Source: Pyxicephalus adspersus
Taxonomy: Eukaryota > Chordata > Amphibia > Anura > Pyxicephalidae
Reading direction: 5' to 3'
Assembly (NCBI RefSeq): GCF_032062135.1
Contig: NC_092861.1
Location: 142,498,973-142,562,972, forward strand
Length of the DNA stretch: 64,000 nt
The translations under genes and the position numbers were made by a program. Numbering within the stretch: the first letter of the stretch is position 1; the number at the start of each line of letters is the position of its first letter. Of the stretch, positions 56,500-64,000 are shown piece by piece. The notes under the pieces were generated by a model, which was given only the letters and a program-made list of their open reading frames with translations, ran no database searches and was not told the origin of the DNA.

Positions 56500-57560
56500 A
56501 TTCACCCATAAGATTTTATAGCAAATCCTGATGACTGGGTAAAATGAAGAACAAATGATAAACCTTGAAGCTTTCAGAGTCAACTTTTTCGAAAAGCAGA
56601 TCAGAGACAAGTTGGTTGTACTTCACTTCCCATCCCTTGTCCTGACACTTTGATAATGAACCTTTGCATGTGGCACCATATTGTATATCTGTCCATATGA
56701 CACAAATGTAACCAGCAGACAGTTTTATTAATAATATTGTTAATAATAATATTAAAAGTCGGTAGATAAGGGAAGCAAAATTCATATATTGGTACTGTGC
56801 ATCAAGTCCTCCGTCCCATGGCTTGATGTGCAGACGTTCTTTGGTACCAAGGAAGAACGAAAACAACCAAACACGAAAGAAATATAAAACAAAGGCAATA
56901 GCGCAGGGCTGGCCTTGTTTGCGCAGTTCATGTTGAAATATTGTCCATAAAAGCCCTTTCTTCTCCAGCGCTTTTGTCTGGGCCTCTTGTAAATTCACTT
57001 TTATCTTTCAGGCCTTTCTTTCTTTTCCCCCTGATTGCTTCTTAAGGACGGTCCGTTAGCTCCTTGTGTGATTTACATTTCAACGTTTGTTTACCTTATC
57101 TTTTATTTTCCTTTCAATTTTACCTTCCCTATTCAGCCTCAACAAATAGCAGGAAACAAGGAGCTTTCTTTCCGAGAGTCAGATCACGCTGCTCTCCCCC
57201 CACGGCATATGGATATCTTTCCTTTCAAGAGGCTCGGACGGCCAGGTGAACATCTGTTGCTCTGTGTTTTTTTCTGAATGGCTAGCAATAACTCAGATAA
57301 ACTCAGATTAAGGAGAAGGCTGAACCCATTCTCCTGTAAGGAGGTAATCATTTTTACTATCATCTTCAGGAGCATCTTGTTTTTGCCTAGGTACCTTGCT
57401 ATGCCTCCTGACGAATCTATTTTAAGACAAACTTGGCAATTTTCCGCTTATCTCACCTGGATGTACAGGCCGCGACTTCTATTTTTAACAGGTAACCTGA
57501 GAATATTCAGTATGTCCTGCATTTCAATCATGAGGTTGTGTATCTGTGGGATCTCAAGGA
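56500..57560. other. Complex non-coding stretch with a 160-codon open frame, candidate conserved element
   Basis: Repeat-free, complex sequence (GCGCAGTTCATGTTGAAATA, GTGGCACCATATTGTATATC, GTAAGGAGGTAATCATTTTT). The minus-strand frame 56998-56516 is the longest that is not caused by gaps or simple repeats. It starts at GTG rather than ATG and has one leucine/isoleucine-rich hydrophobic run, but no recognisable domain. I favour non-coding sequence. Confidence 0.3.
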
Positions 57561-57797
57561 AGTGTTTATAAATATGTACGCCATCACACAGCTAAGATAA
57601 GATTGCAATAAAGTGCCAGAGAAACATTTATAAAATGTAAACAATTACTGAAATGCTGTTGTAAGGCTTGTACAGTTCTCCTTTATGACCACCTTCCCCA
57701 TCAACTTCTTATTTTCATTACATTACACAGGAGATGTTTATGTCCAGATAAGATGAAAACTGGGCCTGTTTGGGATGTAAGTTCAGACAATGAGTCT

Positions 57798-57840
57798 GAG
57801 AAAGAAAGAAAGAAAAAAAGAAAGAAAGAGAGAGAGAAAA

Positions 57841-57873
<33 letters not shown>

Positions 57874-58687
57874 AAAAGAGAGAAAGATAGGAAGAGAGAG
57901 AGAATGGAAAGAAAAAAAGACAGAGAGAGAAAGAGAGGGAGAGAGAGNNNNNNNNNNNNNNNNNNNNNNNNNNNNNNNNNNNNNNNNNNNNNNNNNNNNN
58001 NNNNNNNNNNNNNNNNNNNNNNNNNNNNNNNNNNNNNNNNNNNNNNNNNNNNNNNNNNNNNNNNNNNNNNNNNNNNNNNNNNNNNNNNNNNNNNNNNNNN
58101 NNNNNNNNNNNNNNNNNNNNNNNNNNNNNNNNNNNNNNNNNNNNNNNNNNNNNNNNNNNNNNNNNNNNNNNNNNNNNNNNNNNNNNNNNNNNNNNNNNNN
58201 NNNNNNNNNNNNNNNNNNNNNNNNNNNNNNNNNNNNNNNNNNNNNNNNNNNNNNNNNNNNNNNNNNNNNNNNNNNNNNNNNNNNNNNNNNNNNNNNNNNN
58301 NNNNNNNNNNNNNNNNNNNNNNNNNNNNNNNNNNNNNNNNNNNNNNNNNNNNNNNNNNNNNNNNNNNNNNNNNNNNNNNNNNNNNNNNNNNNNNNNNNNN
58401 NNNNNNNNNNNNNNNNNNNNNNNNNNNNNNNNNNNNNNNNNNNNNNNNNNNNNNNNNNNNNNNNNNNNNNNNNNNNNNNNNNNNNNNNNNNNNNNNNNNN
58501 NNNNNNNNNNNNNNNNNNNNNNNNNNNNNNNNNNNNNNNNNNNNNNNNNNNNNNNNNNNNNNNNNNNNNNNNNNNNNNNNNNNNNNNNNNNNNNNNNNNN
58601 NNNNNNNNNNNNNNNNNNNNNNNNNNNNNNNNNNNNNNNNNNNNNNNNNNNNNNNNNNNNNNNNNNNNNNNNNNNNNNNNNNNNNNN

Positions 58688-58723
<36 letters not shown>

Positions 58724-58749
58724 AGGAAAGAAAGAAAGAAAGAAAGAAA

Positions 58750-58785
<36 letters not shown>

Positions 58786-58986
58786 AAGAAAGAAAAAGAA
58801 AGAAAGAAAGGAAGGAAGAAAGAAAGAGAGAGAGAAAGGGAGCGAGAAAAATAAAGAAAGAAAGAGAGTGAGGGAGAGAAAATGAAAGAAAGAGACAGAA
58901 AGAAAGAGAGAGAGGGAGAGAAAATGAAAGAAAGAGACAGAAAGAAAGAGAGAGAGAAAGAAAGAGAGAGAGAAAGAAAGAGAGAG

Positions 58987-59041
<55 letters not shown>

Positions 59042-59045
59042 AAAA
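57798..59045. repeat. Long polypurine GA/GAAA tract (with gap)
   Basis: The plus strand is almost pure purine: (GAAA)n, (GA)n and GGGAGA variants on both sides of an N gap. A 42-bp duplication (starting GAGGGAGAGAAAATGAAAG) is at 58869 and 58911. The long Arg/Lys/Glu frames on plus and Phe/Leu/Ser frames on minus are just translations of this repeat. Confidence 0.97.
57948..58687. other. Assembly gap (740 N) inside polypurine tract
   Basis: A run of N. Its position inside a GA tract suggests sequencing or assembly failure caused by the repeat, so true tract length is unknown. Confidence 0.99.
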
Positions 59046-60126
59046 TCCTGTTCAAGGAAACTGTTGTCACAGAAGCATCAGATGAGGGGTATCAAGCAGT
59101 GATGAACCCCCCCCAAAAATTGTCTTTTCCCCCAAATAAGTTTCATGATGTTACACTTCTTATACTGTGACACTTTCTCGGTTGTCCTCAACCGATTTCA
59201 CTGATCTGTTGCATGCCCTGGAAGGTTCATCAAAACATGTTATCTGCAATTTTCAAAACAATACAAATGCATTATAGAAGGAAGAAAGAGGAGGACAGCT
59301 CTACCCAGGCAATACATTCTCCTGTACCGAGACTGAACCTCACGGATCAAAGGAAATTGTAAAGATGTTTTATGCAAATGTTTGCCAGATCTTTTTTTAA
59401 AGAAAACCTCTTATGTTTGTATGAAGACTAAGGAGTCTTTAGCAACAAAGGTGAGCAGCCGTCCAAATCTTTGATCTCCCCGTGTTCTTTATTTGGAGAA
59501 TGAGGAACCGACTACACATAAAGTGAACAAAACACAATTACATTTGAATTGCCCATACAAAGTTCTGATGTTTTTTTTTCCAGAGCTTTGTCTTTAACCT
59601 CTTCTCAGCCAGTAAACCTAATTATTCTTTGTACACTAAGGCTAGCGCGCATCACATGGTGATTGGATATGCAGGTATTAAATAGCTGAGCCAGTGTGGT
59701 CCAAATGCTAAAATATGTTTTCGCACAAAAAAAGATTTCCCACACGCATGCTTGGATCACCCCGTGGGCATGTTCAGGTCTACAAAGGAAGAACACACTT
59801 GTAGACATATAAGATACGGGCTTATAATGTAGGGAAACATCAAGCAGCTGTAAGAACATCTGGCGTTTTATCTCAGGTCTGAATGCACCTTTAAAGTATC
59901 TTTTTTTGGCAAACATACTGAATTTCTAAGTTGCATTGTACATGCATGCATACTTGCAAATCTTTGTTACCATATGCAAAATTCTTTCACCATCATGTAC
60001 AGTTTGTTCATCATCATTAATGGAATGGAAGAATTCCCATAGTAATGGGTCACATTCTGGTTTAGCTAACAGGACAGAGATGTGTAGAAAGGGGAATTCA
60101 TTGACCCTGATATGGCCCAGGATTGA
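59046..60126. other. Unassigned spacer
   Basis: Complex to AT-rich sequence. A 103-codon minus-strand frame (59605-59916) has no recognisable features. Confidence 0.35.
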
Positions 60127-60250
60127 AAGCATTTGCCAAATAATAGCAAATGACTTTTTAAGAAATTCATTCTAGGTTTGCTACATCACACGGGTTCATC
60201 CATTATAGTCTATCTTCTCCATTCTTGGAGAGTGTTATCAAAGGATTTCA
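60127..60250. mobile_element. Palindromic MITE, TTTATTAAAGCTC family, right-half fragment
   Basis: ATTCATTCTAGGTTTGCTAC, ATCACACGGGTTCATCC, TATAGTCTATCTTCTCC and TTCTTGGAGAGTGTTATCAA match the right half of copies 1-4. The left half is missing or eroded. Confidence 0.65.
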
Positions 60251-60429
60251 ATATATGATAACTGAGGGCAGAGTAAAAAAATGACATATACACTGGTCAA
60301 ATAATTAAAGCCACTGACAGGTGAATAATATTGGTAATCTTGCTACAATGGTATTTGCCAATGTGTGGGATGTCATAGGCAGCAAGTGGACAGTCAGTTT
60401 GTGAAGGTGATTTGCTGGAAACAGGAAAA

Positions 60430-61610
60430 ATGGGCAAGGGTAAGAATTTGAATGACTTTAACCTCCTGAGCATTAAGCCCAAGTGTGGCTCGGGGTAAAA
60501 AAAACTTGCTGAAAGTGATAACCCCAAACCACACTCGAGGTAGCTAAAAAAATAAAAAATAAAGGCTTACCTGGTCCCATCGGCATCCTCCGGCATCCTT
60601 CAGTGTCCCGCCATCCTCTGGCCGCGTCCTCGATCTGTCCCCTGGTGAGTGTGCTGATGTTTCCCAGGAGTTCCTGGTGACATCAGTGCGTGTAGCCGTC
60701 ATTAGGGGTGCGGCGGGAATTTCAAATTATTTTGTATTGCATTCAATACAAAATAACTGTATTGAATGCAATACACTGGATTTATATGTCTAAAAGCGGT
60801 ACATTGTCTTTCATGAAAATTTTTTTTTACAGTGTAATATAATAATATAGTATAATAAAGTTTGAAACACAAAATCATGTCAAAGTTTATTAATAAATGT
60901 ATTAATTATTTTTTTTTTTAATGTATTTAATGTATTATATTATATTAGATTATACTGTAAAATATATTTTCATGAAAGACAATGTACTGCTTTTAGACAT
61001 ATAATTCAAGGCAGAAATGAACCGCCCAGAAAGTTAATATGAGCCAAATTGTCTTGTGTAGATAACTGGGTCTGGGCATCTCCCAATCAGCAGATCTTGT
61101 AGGGTGTTCTTGGTATGCGGTGATTTTAGTACTTTTGTTTGCCAATTGTAGTCCAAGCAAAGGCAACTGGTAAACCAACGACAAGGTCATTGATGTCCAA
61201 GGCTGAATGATGCATATGGGAGGGGGAGTCTGTTTGATCAAAACCAAGAGAAGACCAACTGTAGCATAAACTGATGAACAACCTAATGCTGGTCTCGAAA
61301 ACAAGGTGTCAGAACGCACAGTGAATTACAGCTTGTCGCGTAGCCACAGATGAGTGGGAATGCCCATGCAGACCCCCTGCCTACAGCATAAAGCACCTAC
61401 AATGGGCATGTTAGAATCAGAATTGTACCATGGAGAAATAGAAGAAGGTGGTTTAGTCTGATGAATGTTGGATTTTCTTTTAACTGGAGAATTGATGGCA
61501 CTATGGGAAGAAGGCAGCCTGGCACAGGCAATGAGATCTGCTGCTAAGGTCTTGGCTCCAGAAACAACAGGACACCTTTGGAGGTCTTTTGGATGTTTCA
61601 AGGTGTCATT
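60430..61610 (+). pseudogene. Tc1-type transposase pseudogene (interrupted, deleted)
   Basis: An ATG at 60430 starts MGKGKNLNDF, then the frame is cut by the TTAA insertion. It resumes near 61038 (GCCAAATTGTC). Recognisable Tc1 pieces follow: a helix-turn-helix region, VSERTVNYSL near 61308, and GTACCATGGAG then TCTGATGAATG near 61430 (position of the first catalytic Asp). ALWEEGSLAQA near 61500 is followed at once by the extreme C-terminal part ending at CACCTTTGGAGGTC. Several stops and frameshifts are present. The rest of the catalytic triad is deleted, so it is inactive. Confidence 0.72.
60458..61037. mobile_element. piggyBac-like TTAA MITE nested in Tc1 fossil
   Basis: Flanked by TTAA at 60458-60461 and 61034-61037. 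Ends read inward CCTCCTGAGCATTAAG and, inverted, CTTTCTGGGCGGTTCATT. Left part folds (AAGTGTGGCTCGGGGT with ACCCCAAACCACACTCG). The central palindrome GTATTGCATTCAATAC lies at 60734-60749 and its inverse at 60759-60774. It is the same family as 7036-7598, opposite orientation. No transposase. Confidence 0.85.
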
Positions 61611-61673
61611 TTTTTGGGAGGGGAGGCTACACAATATTAGTCATGTGGTTTCAATGTTTTGGTGTGTGGTATA

Positions 61674-62979
61674 TGTTTTCAGTGGGTCGCATTGTGGCAT
61701 ACCATAAAAATATGTGTATAATTTTGAGGCCAAACAACAATTTACCCTGGGTAAACAAACAGCAGGTGGTGGTTTTAGAATGGCCTTGAAATTAAATGGT
61801 TTTCCAAGGGCACATGAGGATAAGGCGGACAGTAAAAAGCTAAACAGACATGTGCCACATATTTAGACCCAGATGTAATTTTTATTACCATGAATATGCA
61901 GGTATAGTAATATTGTTATCCTGATGCAAATAATGCGGTTCCTTTAAACCTTTAGAACCAAACACAAATTTAACAGACTTTATAGCTGTGTCACCTTCAA
62001 GCAAGTCCTTTCTGATTTATTTTTCTTCATGCACTTATTTAACACAACCTAAGATTAATGCTAGTTTAGCTCCAACGTTCCATACGATTCATCTTCTTCA
62101 TTTATCTGAGCATTCAATTAATTATTAACTGCATTTCTTTGATGGACAAGGGTCATATTTATTTAATGTATTATGCTAATAGTTTTACATAAAGCACTAT
62201 TCAACTTGATGACCCAAATGATTTTTTATTAGGAATACACAATGTTCAGATTGACTGAAATTAAATGTAAAGCTGAATTATACTAAAAGCTAGAATTGCA
62301 GGCTGAAAACCCAGTATTTATCGTACTTGTGGCAGTGTGAAGATGTTTTACTTTTCTGTGCAGGACATTATATAGCAATGAATACATTGGAGCAGGTACT
62401 GCCTGCACATTTGGGGAGGAATGGGTGGCCCCCTGTATGCTTCAGTTTATTCATTGCTATTGTTACTTGAAGGAAGTTTAATGGTTGAGCGTTAGGGACC
62501 ACACTTGACAGAGGGGTCTTGAAGGGGCAGTGTGGCTTCCACATATATTTGAAAACTTGTGCAATTTGTAACACCCCTTTTAAGAACAGAAAAGCTAATA
62601 CAGTAGTTTTTTTAATTAATTATTTTTTTTTAAGCTGGCTGGTTAATGTATTAGATAACCATGTATGGTTTGTTTGTGCAAAAGTTGTCTCCACATGCAC
62701 CTCGCCTTGGAAGTTAGTAATGGATTGTTTGGAGTGGTTGCCAAGTTTTTTCTTGTTTGGGTGGCCATGTCACTGTCTGGGTGACATTAACACTTTCAAA
62801 TAGCTCAGCAGCAATAAAGTCCTTTCCAGTTTCAGAAGACTTAATTGGCACTAAGTCGCAACCTGCGAGTACGGGCACTGACTGCAGCATTGGATTCAAT
62901 GGTCAACATTCATCGTAACAGCAACAGCCTGTTGGAGGACTGTTTTTTATAGGTTTATTTTTATTGCAACACTATAACT
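61674..62979. other. Unassigned spacer
   Basis: AT-rich; no recognised exon or repeat. Confidence 0.35.
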
Positions 62980-63258
62980 CAGTGTTTCTCAACCTTTTCA
63001 ACATGGAGGAACCCCTTGCAATAACCTCAGGGAACCCCTGCTATACAGACTATTTGCACAGCTCATTTGCACAGTATATTAGTGTGGTGATTAGCTGGAA
63101 GAATGCCTTTTACATTGCTGGCCATTCAGAACAATGTTACCCTTACAGATAGCCAAAAAGTTCATTGGTGTCACTTAAATTGACCTGAGAGACACAAATT
63201 GCTCAATGCTCAAGGAACCTCTATCACCCTCTGTGGGAACCCTGGCTGAGAAACACAG
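62980..63258. mobile_element. Charlie-like hAT MITE, full length
   Basis: Starts CAGTGTTTCTCAACCTTTTC and ends with the inverse of CTGTGTTTCTCAGCCAGGG. Flanks CTATAACT (62972-62979) and CTATAAAA (63259-63266) match at 6 of 8. It is the best full-length reference (279 bp) for this family in the window; orientation is opposite to 25580 and 56086. Confidence 0.9.
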
Positions 63259-63266
63259 CTATAAAA

Positions 63267-63776
63267 TCTCATTCAATGTCAACTAAATCTCCAAATGTAT
63301 TCCAAATGAGCACAGAACACAACTTAGTGTAGGACACTCCAGACATGAAGATTTTTGGAGAACTTGGTAAGCTTCCTAAATATGTTGGCAAAATTACAAA
63401 CCAATACCTTATCATTTTTTTTTGGTTTGGCAACCTGCTGCTGCCATCTTTGTTAAATTATTACAGGGCCCAGTCTCTGGGATAGAAGGGAAGGATTTGG
63501 GTGGACCTTCCTATATCCCACTGCAGTACAGAGCAGGATTTTGGACTGGTCTGGCAAGTATGTCTGGGGCTGGCAAGCCATTGGGCACCCACAGATAATG
63601 CAACTGTGTGTGGATGTTTGACACACACTGTCCCTCATGACTCCATTCTCAACACCTTACAGATCCTCAGCTTAACCTCTACTCCCTAGCATTTTTTATT
63701 TGTAAGCATTCCCTTGAGGACAAAAAATGTAAGGTAATATAATAACCTGGTATCTCTTGTCATTCCAGGTCAAGAT
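63267..63776. other. Unassigned spacer
   Basis: No recognised gene. Short frames on both strands have no distinguishing features. Confidence 0.35.
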
Positions 63777-64000
63777 TAGTGTTGGTCGAATATCTCACTA
63801 TTCGATTTGACAGCCATTGGATCGAATATGAAGATATTGTTCGGGTGATCGAATGCCGAATTCAAACACCATTAAAGTCAATAGTGGGAGAATTCGGGTT
63901 ATTTTTAGGGACTGTGAAGAACTGCAAGAGCAATCAGGGGAGCAGAACTTTGCTCCCCTGATTGCTCTTGCAGACCTTCACTAGTTGTATGTGATCTTGG
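63777..64000. mobile_element. hAT-like element, truncated by the window end
   Basis: Starts TAGTGTTGGTCGAATATCTC, a hAT-type (TAGTG) end, with ATTCGAATC-type inverted words (ATTCGATTTGAC, GGATCGAATATG). It contains the perfect palindrome at 63922-63973, also present in the 37150 element, although the outer ends differ. The right end is outside the window. Confidence 0.65.
63922..63973. repeat. Perfect 23-nt stem-loop shared with other hAT elements
   Basis: Arms 63922-63944 and 63951-63973 are exact complements around GAACTT. The core is CAATCAGGGGAGCA and TGCTCCCCTGATTG. Confidence 0.93.

Larger units (their letters stand above)
60288..61673 (+). mobile_element. Tc1/mariner transposon fossil
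   Basis: Left end ATACACTGGTCAAATAATTA..AAAGCCACTGACAGG and right end GTGGTTTCAATGTTTTGGTG..GTGTGGTATA are inverted and diverged, as in Tc1-like elements. Between them is a decayed plus-strand transposase. The element is interrupted by a piggyBac-like insertion (60458-61037) and has a large internal deletion near 61490, joining the middle of the catalytic region to the C-terminal end. Confidence 0.8.

Noticed and set aside
57718..59070. Very long open frames on both strands
   Set aside because: They consist of GAAA/GA repeat translated as Glu-Arg-Lys or Leu-Ser-Phe, and of N bases read through.
1..64000. CRISPR arrays, bacterial promoters, ribosome-binding sites or operons
   Set aside because: No regularly spaced direct repeats with unique spacers and no clustered long reading frames; the sequence has eukaryotic repeat content and assembly gaps.

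Overview
The window looks like non-coding DNA from an amphibian nuclear genome, most likely a ranoid frog. The grounds are the AT-rich background, two runs of N (assembly gaps), and several dispersed repeat families that I associate with frog genomes from memory. These include palindromic elements opening with a TTTATTAAAGCTC-like motif, hAT elements opening with TAGGGATGAGCGAG, and TTAA-flanked elements whose ends carry a CCCCGAG...CTCGGGG fold. I found no bacterial-type gene, operon, CRISPR array, rRNA or functional tRNA. I could not recognise any cellular protein-coding exon. Almost all open reading frames are short, lack homology I can recognise, and lie inside repeats or AT-rich spacer.

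What can be supported is a dense, layered set of mobile elements. (1) hAT-type elements: a 2.08-kb fossil at 10292-12371 that still encodes a BED zinc finger on the minus strand but lacks the catalytic domain; a 484-bp non-autonomous copy at 37150-37633 with a perfect 8-bp target duplication; relatives at 13913, 50878 and 63777; and a separate Charlie-like family (CAGTGTTTCTCAACC ends) at 25580, 35130, 42886, 56086 and 62980. (2) A Tc1/mariner transposase fossil at 60288-61673 with a piggyBac-like TTAA element nested inside it; related TTAA elements lie at 7036-7598 and 16240. (3) A Tigger/pogo-like element at 31573-31862. (4) Five copies of a palindromic repeat with GGGCC-like ends. (5) SINE-like repeats with a tRNA-type head and a GCGCTATATAAAT-type tail. 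(6) An 833-bp element with about 123-bp inverted arms at 41343-42175. (7) A possible solo LTR at 4963-5700.

Simple and tandem repeats include several (TA)n tracts, a polypurine GA/GAAA tract of about 1.25 kb including a gap (57798-59045), and the same kind of roughly 28-bp minisatellite on opposite strands at 1825-2080 and 45040-45760.

Between the repeats are stretches of complex sequence rich in homeodomain-type TAATTA/ATTAG cores (notably 330-1135, 9000-9300, 22620-23110, 25025-25200, 39330-39640, 43180-43570, 49900-50300 and 56500-57560). They have the texture of vertebrate conserved non-coding elements, so the window may be a gene desert or long intron near a developmental gene. Conservation cannot be tested from one sequence, so this is inference.

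I did not find a convincing new multi-gene system. The most unusual structure is a set of palindromic hairpin modules shared by three hAT-like elements in different states of preservation (37452-37510, 51002-51031, 63922-63973).
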